Assembly: GCA_002299885.1 (NCBI GenBank)
Contig: DBOB01000031.1
Span: 136,277 to 200,276, forward strand
Length of the DNA stretch: 64,000 nt
Origin: Sediminibacterium sp. UBA657
Lineage (GTDB): Bacteria; Bacteroidota; Bacteroidia; Chitinophagales; Chitinophagaceae
Direction of reading: 5' to 3'
The position numbers were made by a program, and so were the translations under genes. Under the pieces are notes generated by a model. The model saw only the letters and a program-made list of their open reading frames with translations, did not search any database and was not told the DNA's origin. Shown here in pieces: positions 9,069-18,529 of this stretch (positions are counted from its first letter, which is position 1; each line of letters begins with the position of its first letter).

Positions 9069-10358
9069 ATGAGAATGATTCAATTAATATGTATCGCATT
9101 GTTAATCCCTTGTTTAGGTATTAGTCAAATAATTAATAAAGTAATCACCAAGTCTGAAACAGAAAGAATAGAGCGCGTTTTAGCTTCAGATGAAATGGAA
9201 GGTCGCAGAACTTTTACTCCTAGTATCGATAAAGCAGCTGCATTTATTGCCAAGGAATTTGAAGCCACAGGACTAAAGTCTATGAAAGGTGATAATAATT
9301 TCTTACAATCATTTTCTATCAATAGACCAAAATTCATCAGCTTGTCTGCAACTATAGATGGATCAGTTATTGATACCAAGCAAGTAATTGTGTTAACAAT
9401 TGAACCAGAAATTAAAATCACAGAGGCATCAGGATATACAGTAGCTAAAATTGCAGCAGGTGAGAACTTAAATCAGGCAGCAGCAAAAATGATTGGTGCA
9501 AATCAAAAAATGATTGTCCTAGTAGACGAGTCACATGTACAAAACTTCGGAAGACTAGTTCGTTTTAAAAATAATTTAGCTTCGAATCAAGCAACTGTGG
9601 TATTTGTATTAACCAATACTACACCAGTGAAATATGCGATACAAGCTAGTCACCAAATTGAGACAATGGCTTTAGCGAATGTTGTTGCCATGATTCCTGG
9701 TAAAACTTTACCAAATGAATATGTAATTTTCTCTGGTCATTATGATCATATTGGCATTAATTCAAAAAACATGATTAATGGAGATTCTATTTACAATGGG
9801 GCAAACGATGATGCTGCAGGAACAACAGCTATGATTATGTTATCAAAATATTATAAGGCACTTAATAATAATGCGCGTACAATTTTATTTGCTGCTTTCA
9901 CTGCAGAAGAAGTTGGAGGATATGGTGCACAATATTTTTCAAAGCAATTGGATCCAGCTAAAGTAGTTGCAATGTTTAATATCGAAATGATTGGTACAGA
10001 AAGTAAATGGGGTAAGAATAGTGCTTATATCACTGGGTTTGATAAAACCAATATGGGTGCTATTTTACAAAAAAACTTAGAAGGATCTAACTTTAAATTT
10101 TATCCAGACCCATACACTGAACAAAACTTATTTTACCGATCAGATAATGCAACCCTTGCTAGATTGGGTGTAGCAGCGCATACCATCTCTACTTCTAAAA
10201 TGGATTCAGAACCAAATTACCATAAAGCTTCTGATCAAATTGAAACTTTAGACTTAGATAATATGAATGAAATTATCAAAGCAATTGCTTTAAGTGCAGG
10301 GTCTATCATTGCAGGTAAAGACACGCCAACAAGGGTAGATACTACGCAACTAAAATAA
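9069..10358 (+). CDS. Secreted M28-family zinc aminopeptidase
   Basis: A 429-residue metallopeptidase with signal peptide MRMIQLICIALLIPCLGISQ. The M28 metal ligands are readable: His224 and Asp226 in SGHYDHIG, Asp247 in NGANDDAAG, and Glu280/Glu281 in FTAEEVGG. Residues about 100-210 would hold the PA-like insert that precedes the catalytic domain. It should remove N-terminal residues from extracellular peptides. A serine-hydrolase gene follows 18 bp downstream on the same strand, so the two probably share a transcript. Confidence 0.9.
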   Translation: MRMIQLICIALLIPCLGISQIINKVITKSETERIERVLASDEMEGRRTFTPSIDKAAAFIAKEFEATGLKSMKGDNNFLQSFSINRPKFISLSATIDGSVIDTKQVIVLTIEPEIKITEASGYTVAKIAAGENLNQAAAKMIGANQKMIVLVDESHVQNFGRLVRFKNNLASNQATVVFVLTNTTPVKYAIQASHQIETMALANVVAMIPGKTLPNEYVIFSGHYDHIGINSKNMINGDSIYNGANDDAAGTTAMIMLSKYYKALNNNARTILFAAFTAEEVGGYGAQYFSKQLDPAKVVAMFNIEMIGTESKWGKNSAYITGFDKTNMGAILQKNLEGSNFKFYPDPYTEQNLFYRSDNATLARLGVAAHTISTSKMDSEPNYHKASDQIETLDLDNMNEIIKAIALSAGSIIAGKDTPTRVDTTQLK

Positions 10359-10376
10359 TTTAAAGAGACCACTTTT

Positions 10377-11585
10377 ATGAAAAATCAATTTGTACTTCTT
10401 TTACTTTGTATTTGTTTTACAACAAGTGCGCAAGTAAAAAATTATTATCCGCCTGCAGGCAATTGGGAAAGAAAAACGCCAATCAGTTTAAGTGTAGATA
10501 GTAATTTAATAAATGAAGCAATTCAATATGCTTTAAAGCATGAGACAAAATTTCCAAAAAATTTAATGCTAACGCAAGCGATGCAATTTGGGAAAGAACC
10601 TTTTTCGGATCCTATTGGACCAATGGCAAGTCGTGGTCCTGCTGCGGGTATCATTGTATACAAAGGATATATTATAGCAGAATGGGGTAATCTATTTTCG
10701 GTGGAAATGGTGAATAGTGTAACAAAAAGCATGTTATCTACGGTGGTAGGCTTAGCTGTAGAGAAAGGATTGATTCGTTCAATAGAAGATAAAGTGTCAA
10801 ATTATATTCCTCCAATTGAATTGGCAAACACAACTCCTTCAATAGATCATAATCCAATAACTCAAACCTCATTCATCTATCCATTTGAAACAGAACATAA
10901 CAGAAAAATAAATTGGGAACATTTATTAAGACAAACAAGCGATTGGGAAGGTGTTTTATGGGGCAAGCCAGATTGGGCAGATAGGCCTTCTGATAAATCA
11001 GAGGAGTGGACAACAAGAAAACGTTTTGAACCTGGCACAGTGTATAAATACAATGATACAAGAGTGAATGCATTGGCATTGGCAGCTACCACAGTTTGGA
11101 GAAAGCCCTTGCCAGAAGTGCTAAGGGAACAAGTAATGCAACCTATTGGTGCTAGCAACACATGGGCCTGGACTGGTTATAAAAATGCATGGATTATTTT
11201 GGACGGTAAAATGATTCAGTCGGTAAGTGGCGGCGGACATTTTGGTGGTGGCTTATTTATCAATGCTTATGATATGGCCAGATTCGGGTTGCTAACTTTG
11301 AGAAAAGGCAATTGGAATGGTAAACAAATCATTTCAGAAAATTGGATCAAAAAATCTACCATGCCAACATCTGCAAATACGGGTTATGGCTTTATGAATT
11401 ATTTTTTAAACACAGATAAAAAAATGTATCCATCTGCACCAGCATCTTCCTATGCACATATTGGTAATGGTACCAATGCAATTTATGTAGATCAAGAAAA
11501 CGATTTGGTTGCCGTTATCAAATGGATGGATGATAAATCAATTGACGGATTCTTAAAACTTGTTTTAACGGCGTTGCCGAAATAA
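10377..11585 (+). CDS. Secreted beta-lactamase-family serine hydrolase
   Basis: A 402-residue hydrolase of the class C beta-lactamase fold with signal peptide MKNQFVLLLLCICFTTSAQ. The Ser-x-x-Lys motif lies in NSVTKSML, a Tyr-x-Asn-like motif in YKYNDTR, and the third box is probably HIGNGTN near the C-terminus. It is longer before the SxxK box than the 2625 paralogue and the two are not close in sequence. Probably cotranscribed with the M28 peptidase. The substrate is unknown; esterase or amidase activity is as likely as beta-lactam hydrolysis. Confidence 0.85.
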   Translation: MKNQFVLLLLCICFTTSAQVKNYYPPAGNWERKTPISLSVDSNLINEAIQYALKHETKFPKNLMLTQAMQFGKEPFSDPIGPMASRGPAAGIIVYKGYIIAEWGNLFSVEMVNSVTKSMLSTVVGLAVEKGLIRSIEDKVSNYIPPIELANTTPSIDHNPITQTSFIYPFETEHNRKINWEHLLRQTSDWEGVLWGKPDWADRPSDKSEEWTTRKRFEPGTVYKYNDTRVNALALAATTVWRKPLPEVLREQVMQPIGASNTWAWTGYKNAWIILDGKMIQSVSGGGHFGGGLFINAYDMARFGLLTLRKGNWNGKQIISENWIKKSTMPTSANTGYGFMNYFLNTDKKMYPSAPASSYAHIGNGTNAIYVDQENDLVAVIKWMDDKSIDGFLKLVLTALPK

Positions 11586-11590
11586 ACAAT

Positions 11591-11956
11591 CTAAGCTTTC
11601 GCTGCTTGTAATTTGTGAAAGCTAGTATAAGAAACTAACAATAAAATAAAGAATACAATCGCCATAATCGTATTGTTTAATGGATCACCCACTGCAATAT
11701 GTGCTACGGTTGCAGTGATATACAAGATACCAAATCCAACATAAGCCCATTCTTTAAGCCTAGCAGGGACTGCAGGAATGATTAACAATACCAAGCCAAT
11801 CAACTGACCAATACTTACTTCTAATCCAAGCCAACGTGGTATACCAAGATGTGTTGAACCTTCAATAGCCATTTTAGAATTCATAAAAATAGCAGAAGAT
11901 GCGAATAGGCAAATGATACTTGTGGTTATCCAGTAAATTATTTTAGTTGATTTCAT
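11591..11956 (-). CDS. DoxX-like small membrane protein
   Basis: A 121-residue protein with four predicted membrane helices, at about residues 8-27, 46-64, 70-90 and 95-113. The spacing and the phrases GIPRWLGLEVSIGQLIGL and WAYVGFGILYITATVAHI fit the DoxX-like family. The biochemical role is not established for this subfamily. Convergent with the serine hydrolase, with only 5 bp between stops and no recognisable terminator. Confidence 0.7.
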   Translation of the reverse strand: MKSTKIIYWITTSIICLFASSAIFMNSKMAIEGSTHLGIPRWLGLEVSIGQLIGLVLLIIPAVPARLKEWAYVGFGILYITATVAHIAVGDPLNNTIMAIVFFILLLVSYTSFHKLQAAKA

Positions 11957-12014
11957 TGTATAGAATTAAAAAAATGGTTTTAAATTACAATGAATTTACA
12001 ATAAAAAATTAAAT

Positions 12015-12482
12015 ATGAAAAAATCAATACTTTATATTATTTGTGTCCTGCTTACAACGCATACCACTTTAATTGCACAAACTACAAATACAACTGTATC
12101 TTCTACGTCCGAAAAAGAAGTTAAACAAGTGATTCAAAATATGTTTCAGGCCATGCTTCAAGCGGACACTAGTTCATTAAGAACTTGTTTTTCTGATAAA
12201 GTTATTTTCCAAACAATTGTCAATAAGCCCGAAGGTGCAATGATCAATACCGTATCTATCAATGATTTTATCCAAAGTATTGGGAAACAAGCACCCAATG
12301 CATTAGATGAAAGAATTGAATTTGGAGCTATTCAGGTGGACCCTTTAATGGCCACAGTATGGACGCCTTATACCTTTTATTTAAAAGGTCAATATTCCCA
12401 CAAAGGCATCAACAGTTTTCAATTAGTTAAATTTAAAGAAGGATGGAAGATTCAATACCTCATTGATACCAGGTATAAGTAA
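12015..12482 (+). CDS. Secreted NTF2-like (DUF4440/SnoaL-type) protein
   Basis: A 155-residue exported protein with signal peptide MKKSILYIICVLLTTHTTLIAQ. The remainder has the cone-shaped NTF2 pattern: an N-terminal helix (VKQVIQNMFQAMLQAD), the phrase LRTCFSDKVIFQT and a terminal strand set ending FKEGWKIQYLIDTRY. Ligand or catalytic role cannot be read. Convergent with the glycerophosphodiesterase gene, 20 bp apart. Confidence 0.75.
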   Translation: MKKSILYIICVLLTTHTTLIAQTTNTTVSSTSEKEVKQVIQNMFQAMLQADTSSLRTCFSDKVIFQTIVNKPEGAMINTVSINDFIQSIGKQAPNALDERIEFGAIQVDPLMATVWTPYTFYLKGQYSHKGINSFQLVKFKEGWKIQYLIDTRYK

Positions 12483-12502
12483 TCAACAATTTTTCTGAAG
12501 CT

Positions 12503-13276
12503 TTATTGTTTTGAATCTTTTAATTGTTTTTGAAATTGTAATGGTTGATTGGTTGTGATCCATTCTACGCCTTGTGCTTGCAGGATGGCCAAGTCCGATA
12601 ATTCATTCACAGTCCAACTACCAATTTTTAAACCTGCATTTTTTGCAGTTGCACTTAGTTGACTATTATTTTTAAATGAAGTATAATGCAAATTAATACC
12701 GTCAAATTTATTTTGTACTACAGCGTCAATACTTAAGTCTGATTCTAGGTATAATACAGTTGCTGTTGGCTGTTTTTCTTTGATCCATGAAAGAATGTCT
12801 TTACTAAAGCTGATATAAACAATGCGCTTTTCAATTTTTAATTTTTTTGCCAAGGCCAATGTTTCAATCGTTGCTAAATAGTCTTGTTCTTTATCTTTAA
12901 TTGCAGCTTTTATTTCACAAATGAGTAAGGTTTTGTGCTTGTCTTGTGTACCCTTTAAATAATATTCTTCTAAGGTTGGCAGTGACTCCCCATTGGACAA
13001 TTTGTTTCTATTTAAAAATGCGTAGGTATTGGTTTGAATTGTATCACCATAATATACAGGATCATGGTTCACAACAAGCACACCATCTAAGGTTCTCCTA
13101 ACATCAAATTCTGCACCTTCACATTTAAGTTCAATTGCTTTTTCTAAAGATGCAATTGAGTTTTCGGGTAAGTTAAATTCTTTCCATGCACCACGATGTG
13201 CAATGATTTTAGTTTGTTGGGCGCTTGATGTTTGCATAATGAAAATGAATAAAAAAATTGGTATTATTTTCATCAT
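12503..13276 (-). CDS. Glycerophosphodiester phosphodiesterase
   Basis: A 257-residue secreted TIM-barrel phosphodiesterase that splits glycerophosphodiesters into sn-glycerol-3-phosphate and an alcohol. Signal peptide at residues 1-19. Family landmarks: HRGAWKEFNLPENS near the N-terminus, GAEFDVRRTLDG with the metal-binding acidic residues, NHDP, and CEIKAA. The end (SWTVNELSDLAILQAQGVEWITTNQP) matches the final strand of GDPD proteins. Two adjacent ATGs exist (13276 and 13273). Monocistronic. Confidence 0.9.
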   Translation of the reverse strand: MMKIIPIFLFIFIMQTSSAQQTKIIAHRGAWKEFNLPENSIASLEKAIELKCEGAEFDVRRTLDGVLVVNHDPVYYGDTIQTNTYAFLNRNKLSNGESLPTLEEYYLKGTQDKHKTLLICEIKAAIKDKEQDYLATIETLALAKKLKIEKRIVYISFSKDILSWIKEKQPTATVLYLESDLSIDAVVQNKFDGINLHYTSFKNNSQLSATAKNAGLKIGSWTVNELSDLAILQAQGVEWITTNQPLQFQKQLKDSKQ

Positions 13277-13399
13277 AAAATCAGTTTAAAATCATGGTGT
13301 ATGAGGTATAAAAATAAAGCTTCTTAGATTTAAAAGTCGACTTTATATCGAACCTTAGTTTAAGTATTAAGGTACTAAAATAATATTAGTTAAACAGCA

Positions 13400-13430
13400 T
13401 TTGTAAAGCTTTCATAATTACTTAACTTTG
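13400..13430 (+). promoter_or_regulatory. Bacteroidota-type promoter for the DUF3050 gene
   Basis: TTTG at 13400-13403, a 19-nt spacer and TAACTTTG at 13423-13430 match the TTTG-N19-TAnnTTTG consensus exactly. The expected transcription start is around 13435, giving a leader of roughly 14 nt to the ATG at 13449. Confidence 0.75.
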
Positions 13431-13448
13431 CCCTCCTCAAAACACCAT

Positions 13449-14207
13449 ATGCATACAGGCATCCAAACATTAAAAACGGCTATAGAACCAAGTAGAGCAA
13501 AGTTATTACAACATCCTGTCTACCATCAGATACAGACATTGGCTCAATTGCAAAAGTTTGCAGAAGTACATGTTTTTGCAGTATGGGATTTTATGAGTTT
13601 ATTAAAATCATTACAGCAAAAATTAACCTGTGTACAAACGCCTTGGGTCCCAGTTGGATCGGCGAATACAAGATATTTAATCAATGAAATTGTGTTGGGA
13701 GAGGAATCCGATGTAGATGAATTTGACAACAGAATTAGTCATTTTGAATTATACCAACAAGCGATGCGTCAAATGGGTGCATCTACTAATGCAATTGAAG
13801 GCTTGATGCTTGCGCTTAAGTCAGGTATCAGCATAGAATCGGCTATTCAACAATTGGACTGTGCTGATTCTGTAAAAGATTTTTTAAACTTTACTTTTAA
13901 GATTGTCAATCATGCGCCTGCACATGTACAAGCTGCAGTGTTTACTTTTGGAAGAGAGGATTTAATCCCCGACATGTTTACGCGTTTATTAGAAAAATTA
14001 GTAGCGGAATCACCAGAAAAAGTGTCCATATTTAAATATTATATCGAACGTCATATCGAAGTGGATGGCGGGCATCATAGTCATTTAGCTTTAGAGATGG
14101 TCTCTGAGCTTTGTGGAGATGACGTTGCAAAGTGGGAAGAAGCAGCTCAGGCTTCTATAGAGGCTTTACAAATCCGCGCTAGGCTTTGGGATGCAGTAAC
14201 TGCATAA
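13449..14207 (+). CDS. DUF3050 (haem-oxygenase-like fold) protein
   Basis: A 252-residue cytoplasmic protein recognised by the DUF3050 phrases HVFAVWDFMSLLKSLQ, CVQTPWVPVG and HFELYQQAM. A His-rich stretch near the C-terminus (ERHIEVDGGHHSHLA) could provide metal ligands, as in other haem-oxygenase-like helical proteins. The ATG at 13449 is preferred over an in-frame TTG at 13428, since that TTG overlaps the promoter box. Function unproven. Base use matches its neighbours. Confidence 0.85.
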   Translation: MHTGIQTLKTAIEPSRAKLLQHPVYHQIQTLAQLQKFAEVHVFAVWDFMSLLKSLQQKLTCVQTPWVPVGSANTRYLINEIVLGEESDVDEFDNRISHFELYQQAMRQMGASTNAIEGLMLALKSGISIESAIQQLDCADSVKDFLNFTFKIVNHAPAHVQAAVFTFGREDLIPDMFTRLLEKLVAESPEKVSIFKYYIERHIEVDGGHHSHLALEMVSELCGDDVAKWEEAAQASIEALQIRARLWDAVTA

Positions 14208-14240
14208 ATAAATTAACAAAAAGTGATACGCAATGTAATT

Positions 14241-14732
14241 TTATATTGCTTCAAACTCACCTATATCAGTGTTTTTTCTGACTTTGTCTGCTTCAAAATA
14301 TTTACCATTCATAGCAATGTAAACCCCTGTTGGAAGGACTTGTGTAAAAGCGAGTGCGCTTCCTAAATTGAATAAACCATCCGAACTACCAAACTTATAC
14401 GGAATCATTGCACCTGTAAGAACAATGGTTTTATTGGGGCAATGTTTTTGTAAATATAGTGCTGTTACAGTCATGGTATCTGTACCATGTGTGATCACAA
14501 TTCTTTCTGCATTAGAAGTATTGCATGCAGATGCGATGATTGCTCGATCTTCTTCCACAAAATCTAGACTATCCTTCATCATTAAAGTTGAAATCGATAA
14601 ATCTAAATTGCTTCTTCCTAAATGAAGCATTTCATGTAAATGGGTTTCTTTAAAAAAAAGATTACCAGTTAACTCATTATAGGTTTTATCAAAAGTACCA
14701 CCCGTTACAAAAACTTGTATACTAAAATTCAT
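14241..14732 (-). CDS. Single-domain asparaginase-like protein
   Basis: A 163-residue protein equal to the N-terminal catalytic domain of type I/II L-asparaginases. TGGTFDKTY carries the first catalytic Thr, HGTDTMT the second Thr-Asp pair, and TGAMIPYKFGSSDG the catalytic Lys region. The usual second domain (about 130 residues) is absent, and only 33 bp separate the stop from the next gene. It follows the S41 protease by 7 bp and is cotranscribed. Short asparaginase-domain proteins are known, so this is probably an intact gene, though its activity and oligomeric state are uncertain. Confidence 0.8.
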   Translation of the reverse strand: MNFSIQVFVTGGTFDKTYNELTGNLFFKETHLHEMLHLGRSNLDLSISTLMMKDSLDFVEEDRAIIASACNTSNAERIVITHGTDTMTVTALYLQKHCPNKTIVLTGAMIPYKFGSSDGLFNLGSALAFTQVLPTGVYIAMNGKYFEADKVRKNTDIGEFEAI

Positions 14733-14739
14733 AGATAAT

Positions 14740-16140
14740 TTATTTTGGGTCCATCCACATTTCCTTTCTGTCTAACCATTTATTATCAGAAAAAGACTCC
14801 TTGCTTGCCAAAGTTCTTGTGTACTTTGGACTGCGCTCGGTGGAGCTTGGTTGATAAGAAACGTAACCCATTATGCTTAAGGCCTTATTAAAATAAGTTT
14901 CACCTGGATTACCCAAAGCCTTATAAGGTAATACATTGTCTTTTAAAATATAATTTGGAGTAAATCCACTTACTGTACCATAGTCAGATTTTCCAATTGC
15001 ATTATTAGTTAGAAAAGTGATTGGTTGTAGTCCATAGTCCCATCGCTTATTAGGATCTGTGATAGTGAATGAACCTACATTTTTTCCGTAAGTGTTCTCT
15101 CCAATTAAAATTACATCCATAAAAGGTAGTAAATTATTGATCACTAATTCACTTGCAGAAGCTGTATTGCCAGCAGTTAACACAAAGACACGATTGAGTG
15201 TACCAAGGTTATTGGCTTCGGATTTGAATAAGGTTTCAAAAGCACTAGACCCAGAATTTTTTTCCAAATAAGCAGTATAAGTTGCATTGTATACTTTTTT
15301 ATTCATCACTTTACCCACCCTTGCAGCAGCATCTTTCACTGTTAAGTTGGTAATCAAATCGGAAGACACTACATACCCACCACCATTGTATCTAAAGTCT
15401 AAAACCAATTCATTGACGCCTGCAGTTTTAAAGCGACCAAAGATGGCTCTCAAGCTATCATCAAAACTTGTCAAAAACTGACTATAAGCAAGGTAGCCAA
15501 CTTTTTTCCCAGACCATGCAATGATAGTATCTGCTAAAATTGGATTTGTTTGTAATTCAACTTTAGTTACGGTAACAGATTTTCCATTGGAAACAAATGC
15601 GCCACCCACAAAATCACCAAGCCCAAGTTTTAAAGTCTGATTGTTCAAAATGGTTGTATAATTTGAATTTGTAATAGTTTGATCATCTACCTTTAAAATG
15701 ATATCCCCTCTTTTTAATCCAGCTTTTTCGGCGGGACTTCCTTTCAAAACATAAGCGAGTACAAATGCTAGGCTAGTATTTGTATTGTCCGTATAAAATG
15801 CATTGTTTTTAACTCCTAGTACAGTACTTACACCATTTAATTGATTCTGTAAATTGGTGAAACTTTCATCGATCCATGAAAAACGATCTGTTTTAGGATA
15901 ATCATTTAAAAGCGTATAAAAATAATCTGTAGGCTTAGCATCAGTTCTGGTATTCGCTAGGCTTGGCATTTTATCACTCCATAAATAATAATAGCTCATC
16001 ACTTCGTGAATCCATTTATTAGGTGCCGTATTTGGATTGGTCGTTGTAGTTGGTGGTGGCGTTACTTTAGGGGTCTCAGTTTCTTTTTTACAAGCAAAGA
16101 AAAAAGCAGACAAGGATAGAATAAATAGAAATTTTTTCAT
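14740..16140 (-). CDS. S41-family C-terminal processing peptidase lipoprotein
   Basis: A 466-residue lipoprotein: signal MKKFLFILSLSAFFFAC with lipidation at Cys17. A PDZ domain lies at about residues 120-200 (GSPAEKAGLKRGDIILKVDD). The S41 catalytic core holds the serine signature TAGNTASASELV and the lysine in GENTYGKNVGS. It would cleave substrates near their C-termini in the periplasm. First gene of a two-gene unit with the short asparaginase. Confidence 0.88.
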   Translation of the reverse strand: MKKFLFILSLSAFFFACKKETETPKVTPPPTTTTNPNTAPNKWIHEVMSYYYLWSDKMPSLANTRTDAKPTDYFYTLLNDYPKTDRFSWIDESFTNLQNQLNGVSTVLGVKNNAFYTDNTNTSLAFVLAYVLKGSPAEKAGLKRGDIILKVDDQTITNSNYTTILNNQTLKLGLGDFVGGAFVSNGKSVTVTKVELQTNPILADTIIAWSGKKVGYLAYSQFLTSFDDSLRAIFGRFKTAGVNELVLDFRYNGGGYVVSSDLITNLTVKDAAARVGKVMNKKVYNATYTAYLEKNSGSSAFETLFKSEANNLGTLNRVFVLTAGNTASASELVINNLLPFMDVILIGENTYGKNVGSFTITDPNKRWDYGLQPITFLTNNAIGKSDYGTVSGFTPNYILKDNVLPYKALGNPGETYFNKALSIMGYVSYQPSSTERSPKYTRTLASKESFSDNKWLDRKEMWMDPK

Positions 16141-16233
16141 ACGATTAAAATGTTACAGCATAAATTTAATTAAACTATTGTTAACACAAAGAAAAAATAA
16201 GCGCTACTAGCATAATTGACAACTATAATTGTC

Positions 16234-16241
16234 TAATTTTG
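16234..16241 (+). promoter_or_regulatory. Possible -7 promoter element of the DUF1684 gene
   Basis: TAATTTTG matches the Bacteroidota -7 consensus TAnnTTTG. A TTG lies upstream at 16216-16218, but the 15-nt spacing is shorter than the usual 19-21 nt, so support is partial. The box sits about 70 nt before the ATG at 16311. Confidence 0.4.
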
Positions 16242-16310
16242 TGCACTTAGACTAGCTAAAAAAGCCAACAAATTTAGCTTAATTCTTAGTAACCGACCAA
16301 TCCACATAAA

Positions 16311-17216
16311 ATGAGAAAATTCTCTATTGCATCCACTTTAATATTCCTGTTTTTAACCATTTTGGTATCAACCAATGCACAAAGCAATTCCTATCTTGCA
16401 GAAATGAAACAATGGGATGGTGCTCGTATAGCCGCATTGAAAGATCCCAATGGCTGGCTGAATTTAGAAGGATTATTTTGGTTTAAAAAAGGGGTGAACA
16501 GTTTTGGATCGGCCTCAACAAATGATTTGGTATATGACAATGCTGCTTTCCCAAAACATTTAGGCGATTTTATTTATGAAGATGGAAAAGTGTATTGGAA
16601 GGATGGCAGTACAGAAAAAATTACAATTAACGACGGTGATTTGGTGCTTACCAATTCTGGAACACTGAATTTATTAACTGCAACAGAAGGTAAGTATACC
16701 AGTAGGTGGAAAGATTTTGTTTGGGTGGTGATTCAAAGAGAAGATAAAGTGGGGGTGAGATTTAGAAATTTAAAAGCAAAAACTTTATTAGAATTTAAAG
16801 GCATAGAAAGATTTCCTGTGAATGCAAAATGGCGTATCAAAGCTAAAGTCATTCCTCAAAATCAAAATCCTTTAATGATCATGAATGTGTTAGGACAAAA
16901 TACAGCTCAAAAACATGGGGGTCAATTGGTTTTTGAAATAGAGGGCAAAACCTATCGATTGGATGCCATAGACGAGGGAGGCATTAGATTATTTGTGACT
17001 TTTGCGGACGCAACTTCTGGTAAAACAACTTACGGATCGGGCAGATTTATAGAGCTAGACAAGCCGGATGCCGAAGGATTTACTTATATCGACTTTAATA
17101 AGGCCTACAATCCACCATGTGCATTTACTGAATTTGCGACCTGTCCACTTCCGCCTCCACAAAATCGACTAAGTATTGCCATTCCTGCTGGTGAAAAAAA
17201 ATATGGACATCATTGA
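16311..17216 (+). CDS. Secreted DUF1684 protein
   Basis: A 301-residue exported protein with a signal peptide ending near residue 24 (VSTNAQ). DUF1684 landmarks include DPNGWLNLEGLFWFKKG near the start, GIERFPVNAKWRIKA in the middle, and a C-terminal part resembling KAYNPPCAFTEFATCPLPPP with conserved prolines and cysteines. The family is widespread with no assigned reaction. It precedes the nucleotide-sugar dehydrogenase by 24 bp, so the two may be cotranscribed. Confidence 0.82.
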   Translation: MRKFSIASTLIFLFLTILVSTNAQSNSYLAEMKQWDGARIAALKDPNGWLNLEGLFWFKKGVNSFGSASTNDLVYDNAAFPKHLGDFIYEDGKVYWKDGSTEKITINDGDLVLTNSGTLNLLTATEGKYTSRWKDFVWVVIQREDKVGVRFRNLKAKTLLEFKGIERFPVNAKWRIKAKVIPQNQNPLMIMNVLGQNTAQKHGGQLVFEIEGKTYRLDAIDEGGIRLFVTFADATSGKTTYGSGRFIELDKPDAEGFTYIDFNKAYNPPCAFTEFATCPLPPPQNRLSIAIPAGEKKYGHH

Positions 17217-17240
17217 GCGCTCCATTAACTTTGGTGCCAA

Positions 17241-18515
17241 ATGCAACAGTTAACTCCATCCAATCCCCCCATTATTGCCGTAATCGGATTAGGGTATGTA
17301 GGGCTACCCTTGGCTTTAGCATTTTCTAAACATTATCAGGTGATTGGCTATGACTTGGATCAAGCAAGGGTAGATGCGCTAAAAAAAGGAGAGGATACAA
17401 CATTAGAATCTGATGCAGAGGCTATTAAAAATGCTAGCAATTTATCCCTGACCAATGAACTATCATTGATTGCCAGTGCAACAGTATTCATTGTTACAGT
17501 GCCTACGCCGGTAAATGCCGATAAAAGTCCCGACCTAAGTTCTTTATTATATGCCTCTTCACAAATTGCTAGTTTATTAAAGCCAGGAGATATTGTAATT
17601 TATGAAAGTACGGTGTATCCAGGTTGCACAGAAGAGGATTGTGTTCCAGTACTTGAAAAAAATTCAGGACTACAATTTAATAAAGATTTTTATTGTGGTT
17701 ATTCTCCAGAAAGAATCAATCCGGGAGACAAGGTGAATACTTTAACAAAGATTCAAAAAATTACTTCAGGTTCTACTCCTGAAATTGCAAAGTATATCGA
17801 TCAACTTTATGCAAGTATTATAACTGCAGGCACTTATGCTGCACCATCAATTAAAGTAGCAGAAGCTGCTAAGTCCATTGAAAATGCGCAAAGAGATATT
17901 AATATTTCTTTTGTCAATGAACTAGCATTAATTTTTGATAAGTTGGGTATCGATACCCAGGAAGTATTAGCAGCAGCAAGTACAAAATGGAATTTTTTAC
18001 CATTTAAGCCAGGCTTAGTTGGGGGACATTGCATTGGAGTCGATCCCTATTATTTAGCACACAAAGCAAAAGCGGTTGGTTATCATCCACAAGTGATATT
18101 ATCGGGGCGTGATGTCAATGATCAGATGAGTGCATTTGTAAGCAATAAACTGATACAATTACTAGCAAAAACAGGAAAACAAATTCAAGGTGCAAAAGTA
18201 TTAGTGCTTGGGGTTACGTTTAAAGAAAATTGCCCTGATTTTAGAAACTCAAAAGCATTTGATATTATTGATCAACTGCAAAAAGAGGGCGCCCATGTAG
18301 CTGCCTTTGATCCATATGCCAACGCGATGGAAGTATTTCAAAAGTATCAAGTACAATTGATTACTGCATTCGAACAATACGATGTGATTTTATTAGCAGT
18401 GGCGCATGATTTTTTTAAAGCATTGGATTATGCTTCATTAAAAAGAAGTCCGGATGCTATTGTTTATGATACGAAGGCATTTTTAGATCGTTCTATTGTT
18501 ACTGCAAGATTATAA
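17241..18515 (+). CDS. UDP-N-acetyl-sugar dehydrogenase (TviB/WbpO type)
   Basis: A 424-residue NAD-dependent nucleotide-sugar 6-dehydrogenase that oxidises the C6 hydroxyl of a UDP-sugar to a uronic acid. The Rossmann motif is IGLGYVGLPLALAFS near the N-terminus. The catalytic cysteine is Cys264 in GGHCIGVDPYYL, and a C-terminal UDP-binding domain follows (VLVLGVTFKENCPDFRNS). Features resemble the UDP-GlcNAc/GalNAc dehydrogenase subgroup more than UDP-glucose dehydrogenases. No polysaccharide cluster surrounds it except the small HAD gene 14 bp downstream. TAACTTTG at 17226-17233 may be a promoter box but lacks an upstream element. Confidence 0.88.
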   Translation: MQQLTPSNPPIIAVIGLGYVGLPLALAFSKHYQVIGYDLDQARVDALKKGEDTTLESDAEAIKNASNLSLTNELSLIASATVFIVTVPTPVNADKSPDLSSLLYASSQIASLLKPGDIVIYESTVYPGCTEEDCVPVLEKNSGLQFNKDFYCGYSPERINPGDKVNTLTKIQKITSGSTPEIAKYIDQLYASIITAGTYAAPSIKVAEAAKSIENAQRDINISFVNELALIFDKLGIDTQEVLAAASTKWNFLPFKPGLVGGHCIGVDPYYLAHKAKAVGYHPQVILSGRDVNDQMSAFVSNKLIQLLAKTGKQIQGAKVLVLGVTFKENCPDFRNSKAFDIIDQLQKEGAHVAAFDPYANAMEVFQKYQVQLITAFEQYDVILLAVAHDFFKALDYASLKRSPDAIVYDTKAFLDRSIVTARL

Positions 18516-18529
18516 TTAAAATAAAACCT

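Noticed and set aside
14241..14732. Asparaginase as a frameshifted or truncated pseudogene
   Set aside because: All catalytic motifs are intact, the stop is close to the next gene and no second-domain remnant is visible in any frame; single-domain forms are known.
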